From: Nepenthes gracilis | Lineage: Eukaryota > Streptophyta > Magnoliopsida > Caryophyllales > Nepenthaceae | Length of the DNA: 64,000 nt | NCBI GenBank assembly: GCA_033239525.1 | Contig: BSYO01000034.1 | Span: 4,030,001-4,094,000, forward strand | Reading direction: 5' to 3' | Part shown: in pieces, positions 23,155 to 34,308 of the stretch | Layout of the letters: each line of letters opens with the position of its first letter | Position numbering within the stretch: the first letter of the stretch is position 1 | The notes under the pieces: generated by a model | Told to the model about the DNA's origin: nothing | The model's input: the letters and a program-made list of their open reading frames with translations, nothing else | The model's database searches: none | Position numbers and translations under genes: made by a program

Positions 23155-26100
23155 CTAGTTTCAATGCACACCGTAAAAAGGGGTTAAAAAAACACACAAC
23201 TTTACTCGAGCAGGGGTCCTATTAGGATCCTTTCGCTTTTTATCCTCACTCATACTCCTAATAATAGAGATTTCACCCTGCCAACTTTGGTAGATAAGAA
23301 TATGATAGTGCATTAAAATGTGTTGACCCATTTTACAAATCTAGTCGCCTAAATTGTTAAGATGAAATCCTCATTGTTAAAATTAAGAGATGACTCTAAA
23401 CAGCTCCCCTCTGATCACTAAAGAAGCAATCTGGACATTGCGCATAGCAAAGATGCAAATTTCTAAACAATGCATTAAAATGGAGCAGAAATATCACTAT
23501 TAAGTGCAAACGAATTGCATGGACCAAACTTCGTAATGGTTGATCAGATAAGAGTTTACATTCTCCGAATGAAGGAAATGAAGACCCGAAGAATAAACTA
23601 ACTCTATTGTAATTGGCTTTACTTACTGCTCCAAGTTTCTAGGAAACGTTCATTAAAGAAGCAATTGAGATATGCATAATGAAGATTCAAAGTTCCTAAA
23701 CAATGCATTCAATTGGCACAGAAATATACTCGTTACAACCAAATGAATTGCGGTAACCAAACTACTTGATAGATGATGAGACTACAGTTAATACCATGAC
23801 CCAGGGAACAAACTTACGCTACAGTAATAAGCACATTCATGGCACCGAGTTTCCTGGACATGTTCACTTGTCAGTCATACCCAGATGAAATAGAATGCAC
23901 TTAGAATTTAAAAGACGAAAACTGAGGTTAATGGATTTTTATCCAATCCATTGGGTGAATAAATCCATTAATAAAGAGCAGAAAATGCTTCTCTTGTTGG
24001 ATCATCTAATAGCTTAGGGTGAATACATTGATACAAATATCGGCTGATATCTATTGATATCGGGCCTCTCGATACCGATATTTTTCAATACCGTGACAAC
24101 ATTGTAATGTTTCTATATCAACTAATATAACCATGGCAACTTACGATTTTCAGAATTTTTTTCATCCAATATATATCCGAAATTAATATACATTGTCCAA
24201 TATCAGCGTGACCAGGACTAATGCTGATACCAATTTTCATCCATGGCCAAATCTAAAGTTACATATAAAACTCTTTTATTATAGGGTTTGAACATGAATA
24301 TACGGATGTGCCCAAATGGAATCCCTTAATAAGTAGGATGACAAGAAAGAGGGGTTCTGTCCATTCATCAACGATCATCATTTTGTAAACCACAAAGAAT
24401 GTAGGAGAACATTGCATGCTTTTGCAAGGTAGTAAATGTAACGTAATGTTATTTATATAACTAATCCTTCCAGTTTACATAAAACTAACAGGAACATCAA
24501 CTAATGTTCACTCGAGCATAAACTTCAAAAAAAAAAAAAAAAAGCAAAGATAAGATAAAGGGTGAAAAAACAACCAACATTAGACTAACAACTTCGAGTT
24601 GAAATTGAGGTAATCCCATGATCTACCTGTGAGGGTATTGGGCAATGAGCCACATTTTAGGAGATATTCCAGTGAGAAAGCATATAAAATGAGAATAACC
24701 TAGCCAGTCCAAAAATGAAGTCTACTGCTATATTGCTGTTGATTCTTATGAGAATGTGAATTAATAAGTGAGCTATACAACATCAACTGCCTTGCATATC
24801 AACACAACCTGAGAGATATTCAACACCAAAATGTGGAAGTTACGTATGGCTAACACTGATGCAAATATCGGCAGACATGTATAAGTATTAGGACCCTTAA
24901 CACTTATATTTCTTATACCATAACAACATTACGACATATTTTCGTATCGGCGATATGTTGGCCAATATATCAGTCGAAACAATTTTCAAAAATTTTTCTT
25001 CTTACTATAAGTGTTGTCAAATATGTTTAATGCTAATATAACCGTGATTAATTCCAACACTAATAATTTTATCCATAATTAATTAAACATAGTGCAGCCT
25101 ACTTAGACAAAATGATGATACCAGATTTTTTTTAGGGGGGGTAATTCGCACAGTTCTCATGCATGCTCTAGAAAAAAATTCTCACCAAATCAAAATCTCT
25201 AGGGCATATGGCATATGACCTTAAAACTGAATAATTTTCATGAGACTCAATTTGTGACAACCACAAATGACAAGACTTCGCAGAAAGAAACATTACAAAA
25301 AGTCTGTTTTCTGCTCCTGATGTGTGTTATAAAGCAGTAAATTCATAAAGCATAAGAGACTTCAAAGATTCCAAGATTACAACCTCTAAGAAACTTTAAA
25401 TGTCTTTGGAGACTCCAAGATTGCAACCTCCCTTTTTTTTCCCATTTGCCTTTTATTCCCCCTTTTTGCACTTATTCTATGTATATATTTACATTTGACA
25501 ACATTTTCAGCTATAACTAACCTATTGCCCCTTTAACCGTATGAAAAAGTTTGAAATGAAATGATTGATTCATAACACCGAAATTCTCATTTTCTTTTTC
25601 CCTAATCAAGAGCCAAAGCTTATTATGCCATCTCAATAGTTCCGCTAAAGTAGAGTTACAATATGCTAGTAACATCGCATGAGCAAGGAAGCAAAAACAA
25701 CATCATGAAAGAATTCAGTTCACTCAAGTCATCCAGATTAATAGATATGGCAACAAGCGACAAGAAATGTTACACGGAAAAGACTTACTTCCGGGAGAAA
25801 GGCAGCCTTAGGAGGAGAGTTGACATTGCATTAGCAAGATCAGGCATTATAAATTGATAGAGGATCAGTTGTATTATTGCAAACCACATGTTCTTTGTAA
25901 TTTGCTCCGCAGAATGTCGAGCCACAGCATGCCCAACCTGATTAATAATATGATACATTAGAGCTTGATAATCATCGTGCTAAAGATAACAGTTGCATAA
26001 AGAGAAGCCCAGGATACCAAACTTCCCACATTAAATACACTGAGAAGATACAATGTATGCAGCTTAACCCTGCATTGCAAAAAATTATTTACATTGCTTG

Positions 26101-27137
26101 AATCCGTGGCCTTTTAAGTCACAGCAAAGAAAACCTACCAATGAACCAGGAGTGAACCCAATGATTTCAAAATGCATACGTAAAGGAAATTTCGAATAAA
26201 ACTATACCTCATGCCCGATTATTGTAGCTATCTCAGCATCTGCTTTGAAGTGTTCAAGTAGCCCCGTGAACACAACAATCTTCCCACCGGGCAAACAAAA
26301 CGCATTAACAACTGGTTCATTAACCACTAACACTTCCCATTTCAAACCCTCTAAATGCTTTGTAGCCGCCTGCGCCCCATGCACTTCCCCTTTCTTTCTG
26401 CTCTCTTTAACCCAGTTATCATCCAAAATCTCCTCCTCCCTATGCCAATCACCTTCAATTTTCCCTTCCGCAACCTCTTTCAGTGCCATCAAGGTATCAT
26501 GCTCGTCGTGCTCATGAGGGCCGTATTCCGAAGCGTATCCGGGATCACTCCACACTTCCTCGTGCCTCAGCCCTCTTTGCAAAGCTTCAATTATATCCTT
26601 CGATATCAGCCTAACCCTAATACTCTCCGGGTGAATTGCCGGCAATATCTTCCCCTTAAATGCAACCTTAATTTTCTGAAATTGGGATTCCCCAATCTGT
26701 TTTTCGACGCTCCTCGACAAAAGCACGAAATGCTTTCGCTTCGTATAAGGTACGGTCTCTAGATTTCCATAGTAAATGGTGATCGCAGCTCCCGCGCCAA
26801 CTACCACAACAACGAACACATATCTAGGGTTTTGAAACCATCTTTTATAGCCTCTTGGCCGAAAATGGTAAACTTGGTACCTATCAACATAATAGTATCT
26901 TCTACTTGCGCCTATAAGTAAGCCGCTTTTATAGTGAGCAGAAGAACCATAATTACAGCTCAATTTTGAAGAAATTGAAGATGACCCAACAAAACCAGAC
27001 TTACATTGATTGTGAATCAGAGATCTGTAGGGATTAATGGAATTAGAAGATGGTTGAAGTGGATTTCTGGATACAAACCTAAAAGTGAAGTACCGAAACG
27101 AATCGAATGCGAACTTTCCTCTTCTGTATGATCCCAT
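22905..27137 (-). CDS. OMA1: Mitochondrial metalloendopeptidase OMA1 (M48 family), three exons
   Basis: OMA1 is a zinc metalloprotease of the mitochondrial inner membrane. It acts in membrane-protein quality control, and in yeast and animals in stress-triggered cleavage of inner-membrane proteins. The coding exons 26208-27137, 25789-25937 and 22905-23154 join in frame to 442 residues. The N-terminus is Arg/Ser-rich with few acidic residues, like a mitochondrial presequence. One membrane segment lies at about 106-123 (YVFVVVVVGAGAAITIYY). The M48 domain has NAFCLPGGKIVVFTGLL, then HEVGH (309-313), then EIEAD (362-366), whose Glu supplies the third zinc ligand. The protein ends AAGRGIEGFL. I chose Met at 27137 (MGSYRRGKF) over one 11 codons upstream because it resembles plant homologues. 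All four splice sites are GT-AG. No stop or frameshift is seen, so it is probably functional. Confidence 0.93.
23421..23865. repeat. Diverged tandem duplication in OMA1 intron 2
   Basis: Two units about 235 bases apart. Each starts aaagaagcaat (23420 and 23655) and shares ttctaaacaatgcatt, ggagcagaaatatcact against ggcacagaaatatactc, and gaattgc.tggaccaaact. A further block, ctccaagtttctaggaaacgttc (23629) against caccgagtttcctggacatgttc (23843), recurs. The source element is not recognised. Confidence 0.6.
24031..25085. repeat. Dispersed repeat pair in OMA1 intron 2
   Basis: The segments at about 24031-24250 and 24862-25085 are diverged direct copies. Both have tgat(a/g)caaatatcggc, ataccgtgacaacatt against taccataacaacatt, and a tail with ctgataccaattttcatccatgg against acactaataattttatccataat. 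They lie 830 bases apart. The unit is about 220 bases and AT-rich, with no coding potential seen. Confidence 0.55.
25789..25937 (-). CDS. OMA1: OMA1 exon 2
   Basis: A 149-base exon encoding VGHAVARHSAEQITKNMW through LLLRLPFSR plus two bases of a Lys codon. The acceptor is TTAATCAG|GTTGGG (25938/25937) and the donor GGAA|GTAAGTC (25789/25788). It supplies the second zinc-binding His. Intron 1 is 270 bases (25938-26207). Confidence 0.92.
26208..27137 (-). CDS. OMA1: OMA1 exon 1
   Basis: Encodes residues 1-310: presequence, membrane segment, and the first half of the peptidase domain up to HE of the zinc site. The donor is GAG|GTATAG at 26208/26207, phase 0. Reading on into the intron meets a stop after one codon. 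Confidence 0.92.
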
Positions 27138-27599
27138 GGTCTTCAACAATGGAAGCTGTCCGAAATTCACGAATTCTTAATTTACACTCTCTGAATTAAA
27201 TTTTAATAAAACAAAAATGTAGAAATTATAAGAGTAAACCAAGAAGATCACTTACCAAAGACAAATTAAAATACAATCATTATGTGTACAGAGGTGGCAA
27301 ATTAAGTGATTCTAAATATGTTTTACATTTATCCACTGAATATATATTTATATTTAATTTGTAGAAAATTAAAAATAAAAACAAAATAAAATTGGTAAAA
27401 AATATTTTTTCTTTAACCTAATAAAATTTTATTTTTTAATATAAAATAATAATAAATTTTTATATTTTATTATTATTTTTTTATTTCATTTTGATTTGAC
27501 TCAATATTTTACAATAGTAATAATGGGTCTAGTTATGATATAAACCGATCCAATGACTAATCTGTCCACCAGCGAAGTCTAGGATACTCACTGCCAATC
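27138..27599. other. OMA1 5' flank
   Basis: AT-rich sequence upstream of OMA1 on the minus strand, presumably containing its promoter and 5' UTR. TATA-like runs occur near 27340-27360, but no position can be singled out with confidence. Confidence 0.4.
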
Positions 27600-28460
27600 C
27601 ATCTACCATGAGTGTATGTTAAGCCAATAGAGATAGCAACCGACCAAGCTCGGCAAACAGTCCATTGCAGCATGACCAATCACAGCCCAGGTCAACCCAC
27701 CAACTCAGCAGCAACAGTTCAGCAGCGCAAGAGGCACCGACATGGCAAGGGCCAGCCAATGGTAATTGAAGTTAACCCTAGGGAACCACAATGCCCCCTG
27801 CCCATAGCAGTCCTGCTAATTATTATCGGAATAGTCTCGCCAATGTTGGCCACAACCAGTTGCAAATTACATTATGACTGTAAGGCGACAACTGACACCT
27901 ATAGTTTCGGCTGACACCAGGCCAGCTTGACAAATCCCAATGAGACAGTTATTTCCAGATTTGGTGCAAACGTCATATTTGCGAAACATTATAAATACCC
28001 TTTGCCATTACAAAACAGAGAGAGACTTCTAAAAAATTCGGCTAAAATCCCTCAAAAAGAGATCTCGATCAACATACGAGAGCTCAGAAAAGAGTCAAAC
28101 TCTCTTTCTATCTCACAACTCTTTCCCTCTCCGGCTCTCAAGAACGCTCCCCGCCAAGCACACCATTGAAACCAAGCCATCTATTTCTCGCTCCTCCCTT
28201 TTTCTTATGCATCATCACACTCTGTATTCACGTATTCTTTTACATCTTTCCTACATCTTTTTATCCGTTGAAAAAAAATTTTAATTTAGGCATCAGAAGA
28301 AAAATTGAAAAGTAAGTTCTGTCAATCCTTTAACTTTTTATTTGTTGTTTATGGTACGTATGACCCAAGTTAGCAGATATGAAAACCTAACCTATACAAA
28401 TTCGACCCGACGTGATAAACCTAACAGCTCTTAATCCGTACAACAATCAGCATTCAGGGA
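27600..28460 (+). repeat. GC-richer LTR-like block with TATA box
   Basis: This block contrasts with AT-rich flanks. It has a TATA box in cattataaataccc (27989-27998), then a CT-rich leader, and ends taatccgtacaacaatcagc (about 28434). The end closely resembles ataatccgtacaacaaccgtg at about 52830, and a ttgttgttt block precedes both ends by about 100 bases. This suggests two copies of one LTR or short non-autonomous (TRIM-like) element. The frames 27612-27914 and 27927-28169 have no recognised domain and are probably not genes. Confidence 0.4.
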
Positions 28461-29529
28461 CACGTCAAGTAAAATATTTTATTATATTGCTATAATTTAT
28501 TAATATATAGAAAAATATAATTATTAAAAGTCTTAATTAATATAAATTTTATGTACAAATATAAAAACTTATTTTATGTTTGGCTAAAAGAGATAGAAAT
28601 TAATTTTTAAAAAATTGTATAAAAATATGAAAACATTTATTTATATTTGACTAGAATTTTATCATCCGTTTAATTAAAAAATTATTTTTAATTTTTAATT
28701 TTTTCCTTTTTCAAGTTTTCTACTTTTAAAGGTCTCGAATAAGATATATTCATTTAATTTTATTAGAAATATAAATAATTTAATAAGTTAATATTGATTA
28801 ATAGTTACTTATAAATTTTTAATTAATTAAAATATAATAAAAATTATTAATTGATAAATTATTTAATAAATATTATTTAATATATTAATTTATAATAAGA
28901 TAACTAAATAAACTCATTTTATGATAGTTTTCTTCAAAATCAACAAAAGTTATCAAAAATTCTATCTACTTATAAAAATAAATCAGATAATAGATGTGAT
29001 TATTAATTATGATATATTATATTAAATGACACATATTTATATATTATATATATATAATATACATATTTAATATTTACTCGTTAACTATTAATATGATAAA
29101 AATATTGATTCAGTTCATTTGCGTTATAATTAGTAAACTATTAAGTCAAACTTGAATTTTATTTTGTAAACTAAAAAATTAATTGTTCCGGTCTAAGCTA
29201 CTAATGTATAACTTTTAAGGTATTATTTATGTATTTTATTATTAATAAGTCAAAAATATATATTAAAATTATATATTATTTTGATAATAGTAATCCTTTA
29301 AATTATTATAATATAGTTAGTTTAAATTTTTTATTAGACTAACAATAGGTAATATTTTTTCAATTCATAGAATATATTAAATGATAACCTAAATATTATT
29401 ATTATTATTATTAAATAATATAAATATTGATTAAAAGTTTGTATTTTTAGTTTTCATATTAATAATTATATTTTCAAATCCATAAAAAAACTTTTATTAA
29501 TTTAATAACTATCACAAAAAAATATTTAT
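28461..29529. other. Very AT-rich spacer
   Basis: No open frame of note. It includes runs such as tatatatataatata (about 29043) and an (ATT)n run (about 29393-29413). It ends at the left LTR of the Tat-type element. Confidence 0.6.
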
Positions 29530-30470
29530 TGATGCATCCAGGATCCAAATTATTGACGAATTAGGGTGCCGCTTGATTTTTGAGTTGAACTGAAACGAGT
29601 CTATTCTCCGTCCTATGTGGCAAGGATCCTATACACTGCAACAAATAATAAAAGAACATAGGTTTTGTGAGACTCGCTTCCTGATTTATCATCTAACACT
29701 CAAGTCAGTAATTTTTTTCAAAAAATGGAAAGATGTAGGGATGATTGATATGTGTGATGATGCAAGAATGTGGGTTTTTTAAGTTTGACTCGGAGGTCAC
29801 GCTCAGCGTAGAGCGACTTTCATGTGGCAATGCACTCATGGGGAGCGGCTTAGGTATCGAGGGAGTAAGAATTGTGGAGAAATTCTTAAGAGGTTATTTG
29901 GACTAAGAGTGGTCTCTTAGGAGCTCTTGAATGTAGGTATTTGCGGGCGTGTCTAAGTGGGAATGTAAGTATGTCCCTTAGAGTTTGTCTCTAGAGCTTT
30001 TTATAGACTTTGGGCCAGCTCAACCTTACTTGGACGCTATGGCTGGTCACCAGCTGGCTGTGCAAATTTGACAAGCTGACATGGAGATCGTGGGCGCCGA
30101 TCAGGGTAATAGTGATTAATTAAGAGGATCCATTCTTTCTTCAGGGAGATGCTAGATGCGGCAGATATTGAAATTGCCATTATAAGAGATCTACTGAGTT
30201 AGAATTTCCATTCTTGACGAAAACATAATCAGGAAAAATATTCGGGGTGTCAGACTGACTAAGGTAAGCAATTTTCAGCATACGGGAAGAGCACTATGGG
30301 CCCCCCGAATTGGGCCGAGGTCGACTTGGGCTATCCAGCCTGCTGGAGCATTGTTTGGATCAACGAAAATGTTGACCAACCCCTGGACTTGTGGGCAGAA
30401 TGCCTTTTGGGTCCATTGCTGAGTACATGGGGTTTCATGCTAAGCCAGTCCATTCTTGCTGTTCCCATCA
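29530..30470 (-). repeat. 3' LTR of the Tat-type element
   Basis: A 941-base LTR. A minus-strand TATA box (TATAAAAAGC) lies at about 29998-30005; the other LTR has ttataagaa at the matching place. Matching landmarks with the right LTR include gagcggcttaggtatcgagggag and gaagagcactatgggcc.ccgaattgggcc. Confidence 0.82.
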
Positions 30471-30486
30471 CTAGCCCCCCATGTCG
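30471..30486 (-). other. Polypurine tract of the Tat-type element
   Basis: On the minus strand a G-rich run (atggggggctag, with a further gggggg nearby) directly precedes the LTR start TGATGGG at 30470. This is the expected place for the plus-strand primer. Confidence 0.6.
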
Positions 30487-31449
30487 GGGGGTTTGAATTT
30501 TCAGCCCCTGTCATATTCATGGATGGGATGGGACGTACCTTGTTATTTTTTCCATTTGGTCCTTCCCTAAGCCATCCTAAGATTCCCTACTTTACTAGTT
30601 CTGGTCAGATTCTCCTATACTTGTGATTTTCTATAGATTTGCTGGCATGAGGAATCTTTGTTGTTTAATGGCCTTTTGATCCATCCGTGTGCTATAAATT
30701 GAGGGGTTCATCATGCCTCTTACATCACATCCTACTTTTATCAACCAAGTGGCTTGGGATCCCAAAATTGCCATGAAGCTTTAGTTGCCAGCCGCTAGGA
30801 TCGATGGGAGCTTGTCTTCAATATTCGAAAGTGTCATCCTGGGACACATCAGAGGTCTACTTTGGCCGCCCTTTTTCACATGGAGAATCTCTTTGGTCAC
30901 CCATTTTTGTGTCCATTCCAGAGCCATGCCTACCGTTATTTCAAAGTGGGGCGAGGCTTTCTTTTCACTCTGTCATCGCATTGGTAGTGGCTTGCCTCCA
31001 TAACGGACTACCATCTCCTTGAGAACTACTGCCTTTGTGGGCCATGCCCTACTGGTGGTAGGGTTGGCAGTGGATTCTAGGCTCGAGGCCATTTCCTCCT
31101 TATTATGGGGCGAGGCTTTCATTACCCTTTGGCCCCTTCCGAATGGCAGCCTCTCTTTGTGACAAGCTTTTATTATGACTCCTCATGAACTGTTGTCCTT
31201 GTCGGTTGTGCTTTGCTATCTTTCAAATGCATGCCAGTCTCTTATGTGGCCTCCTCTAGTTACTTGCTTATTAGGGAGTTCATTGCGGTTGAATTCCATG
31301 TACCTCCCTTTTTTTGTTGTCTTCCTCTTTGTTGTACGTCAGCCTTTAGAGGCTTTGTACTTTATAATGGGAGAGTAATGAATGGAACTAGCAATTACTT
31401 TTTGCCATGTTGTTTCCGTCTTCGGTTTTCTGGATGCCTCTTTTTTTTT

Positions 31450-31830
31450 ATGTTGACACCGAACTGGATTACGCATTCGTCAGTCCAGCTGGAGTTTAGA
31501 CTGGGTTGAGGGCATGTCAGTCAGGTTTGTAGTCAGAATACTGCCAGTTAGTCCTAAAGTCAGACTAAATTGCTGACCAATCAGGCAGGCTGGATGCCAA
31601 ACTGGGTTGCTAATCCATCAGGCAAGTCGAACACTGAACTGGATTGTTGACCAATCAAACCGGCTGGACGCCAGACTATATCGCTGATTTGTCAGGCAAG
31701 TAGAATACCGAAATTGATTATTGATCAATCAAACCAGCTTGACACTGGACTAGGTCACGGATCATTCAAGCAAACCGAACACCGGACTGGACTTTTGACT
31801 AGTCAAGCCAGCTAGATTCCAGAGTGGATC
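31450..31830. repeat. 74-bp tandem repeat (about 4-5 units) in the Tat 3' region
   Basis: The box GGCTGGA(T/C)GCCA recurs at 31588, 31662, 31736 (agcttgacactgg) and 31810 (agctagattcc), exactly 74 bases apart each time. Between these is a related half-unit with caagtcgaacactgaactgg (31623), caagtagaataccgaaattg (31697) and caaaccgaacaccggactgg (31771). Each unit is therefore two diverged halves of about 37 bases. A partial unit (gacaccgaactggatta) starts near 31453. Confidence 0.8.
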
Positions 31831-31949
31831 ATCAACCCACTAGTCTAGCTTTGAGTTCATCATATCTACTCCCTGTCGATTTGTTGTCCTTGAGTAGTAA
31901 AGTATAGTGGCCTTGGAGGTTGCACCGCTCTAACTTCTGACCCGTCCCA

Positions 31950-32110
31950 CCCTGCCACGTGTTCACCGCTTGTACGACGGCAGGTTGTCATTAATGGTGC
32001 CAGACATTTGACATGCCTAAATGTCCTCCGGCACTAGTATGTGTCACGTGATTATGCCCACGCCTTTTTGAGGCATCATTTCGGGCTTTGAATGACTACC
32101 TATATACAAC
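31950..32110 (+). promoter_or_regulatory. Promoter-like region upstream of the antisense ORF
   Basis: Two perfect G-boxes (CACGTG) at 31956-31961 and 32045-32050, then a TATA-like ctatatac at 32100-32107, about 95 bases before the first ATG (32197) of the plus-strand ORF. The spacing fits a plant core promoter pointing against the element's own transcription. Activity is inferred from motifs only. Confidence 0.45.
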
Positions 32111-32196
32111 AACGCTTCACTATTTTCTCCCAATCTACTTCTTCTTCTCGAGTTGTTTTCCCTTTTATTTCTTTGTGCCTGCTACCTCCTTGTCCC

Positions 32197-34130
32197 ATGG
32201 CTCCTAGAATTGGTGTGATTCGCTCTATTCTTACTGCCGCTAACATTGAGGCTCTATATATGTAGAATAATATTTTGTCAGTGATTTTATTTGTGGTACC
32301 AGGGGAGCACAATAGGGCTTGTTCTCCTCTAGGTGGGTCCATCACCATTTATGAGGCACACTTGCAGAGTGATCTTCGTTTCCCCCTCCCAAGGGAGTTA
32401 CACGGGATCTTGGTGACCTAGGAGTCCTGATCGTGAGATTCCATTGGAATGCCATCAGGTATTTGTACTTCTTTTGCATATTCCTTCATCACCATGGGAA
32501 AGTGTTAAATGCAGTGATTGTGAAAGTTATCTTTCGGTTCTACCAGAATGGAGATTGGATCTCGCTATCTCCTAGGGACCAGCATATAAGTGGGATGATC
32601 CCCAATTCCGTGAAAAACTTGAAGGACTTGTTCTTCTTTATCAAGGTTACTTTTGACTGGGCACTCCTCAATGAGTAGGAAACGTTGCTGGCACCCTTTA
32701 TCGGAAAGGCCTCGTGCGGAGAGGTGGAGTCTGTTAAGCTGCTGATGGAGCTAGTCCGAGTGAATATGGGCGACTTCAAGAAAGACCGTCTCTTGTCCAC
32801 CGAGACACTTGCACTGACTTGGTGGGGTCTTCCCTTGGAGGGTACAAAAGCCACTGCTCCACCACTTGCTTAGCGCAAGAGGATGGTTGGGACCCTATAT
32901 ATTAGGGTTCCATCTGAGATTCCGTCTTAATGGTGGACTGTATCGTCTCCGGGATCTTCTTCATCCTCTACCGCCCAGGGCTTGCCTATGGTGGAGCGGA
33001 TGCAGGGCCTAGGAGAGTCATCTAGTGGACCGGCCCTCGTCACACCGTCAGATGTTGGCACCACTGAGGCTGGTGCCAGAGTAGCTGCTCCAGGTGGCCC
33101 CCTTGCTCTTACTACAGGCATATCTGGTGAGCCAAAGGTTAGGGGCTAACTGGGCCAATTTGCGCATTGGCCCAAGTTCAACAAGAGTTGTAGAAGGCAA
33201 TCTATCAAGAGGCCCAACAAGTGGCCCAGCAGGAATCCCAACAAAAGGTCCCTGCCGTTGTTTCTTCTTTGCTGAAGCAGACAGTGCCTAGCTTTTCTTG
33301 CAGGTCAGCCGGAGAGGGTCCCAGTGTGGCCCACCTAGTGGAGGCCCAGCCGAGGGGCGAAATTGAAGAGGCAGTGACTATGGAGGCATCTCGTCTGGAG
33401 GTTTCTTCGTCAGATCAGCCCCAGACGAAGTGGGCATCCACTTCGACGTCTTCATCTAAGGTGCCCCTAAGTACAGTAGCTATTATACTACCCTTCATCC
33501 AGGCAAGTTTATGAGAACTTTTCTCTTTATTTGAATGGTTAGGCTTAACTTCTTTCTCTTACTCTATTTGCAGGATGATAAGATGATACAAGTTTTGCAG
33601 ACATGCTTATACCTGCAGTCGTCCAGGATCCGTTTGCTAGAAGGGGAGATCCATCACTTGACCCAAACAAAGGTTGATTCGAGCATGGTGGAGGAGATGC
33701 AAGGCCGTGTTGATGCCACCACATCGAGGCTCAAATAGTGTTAGGATCGGATCTAGAGTCTTTAGCTTCAACTATCTGAGGTCATAGGGGAGCTACAAAG
33801 ATCCAAGGATGCTTTGCAGATTGTCGAGTAGCATCTTGCGACCTCTAGAGCGAGATTGTTAGACTAGGAGCTGAGCTAATGACCTGGTTCAACCCAGAGC
33901 CGATGGGCCAGGCTCTAAACACAAGATTTTTGGATGGCATTCACCTGTGCAGGCAGATTGCTTCCTTAATCAACCTTGCCTTTCCTACCGGCTTTTTTGA
34001 CCCAAGGAATAGGGGTGCCCAGCACCAGTCCGATCTGACCAAAGGGAAGAGTTCTCAGCACGTCCCCCGGTCAACCCCTAACCCTAGAGTAGCCTTCTTC
34101 ATTTCCATCTTTTTTTATATATGTGTATAG
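32197..34130 (+). pseudogene. Antisense ORF of the Tat-type element (gypsy-type transposon domain), decayed
   Basis: Plus-strand frames opposite to gag-pol. From the ATG at 32197 (MAPRIGVIRSILTAANIEAL), fragments include GGSITIYEAHLQSDLRFPLP (about 32335-32395), then DWISLSPRDQH and NSVKNLKDLFFFIKVTFDW (about 32552-32665), then a Gln/Pro/Ser-rich part and a helical part (33535-33738). This order matches the PF04195 putative gypsy-type transposon domain (Transposase_28) often found as an extra, opposite-strand ORF in Tat elements. Its function is unknown. Several stops and frame changes break it, although an intron at about 33500-33570 (ending tttgcag) could account for one break. Confidence 0.6.
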
Positions 34131-34308
34131 CGCGAGCACGCTTGTATAGTCAAACTCTACAATGAACAAGACAGATTTTTTTCCAATAGTTGTCCTAATT
34201 TTTTATACTTTTACACTATTTTATTCCTATACCATTATTTGCTGATCAAGCATCATCACTTTCGTGGCTGACTTTTGGTGAAGTTAGGGCCATCATCCGT
34301 GTGCAGTG

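Noticed and set aside
26245..26762. Plus-strand frames of 90 and 135 codons over OMA1 exon 1
   Set aside because: They are shadows on the opposite strand of the conserved OMA1 coding exon, and no homology is recognised.
27612..28169. Two adjacent frames of 100 and 80 codons upstream of OMA1
   Set aside because: No recognised motif, and the block looks like an LTR with TATA box; codon content does not suggest a conserved protein.
31450..31830. 74-bp repeat as a CRISPR-like array
   Set aside because: There are no conserved repeats separated by unique spacers; the units are wholly repeated and diverged, in a plant retroelement.
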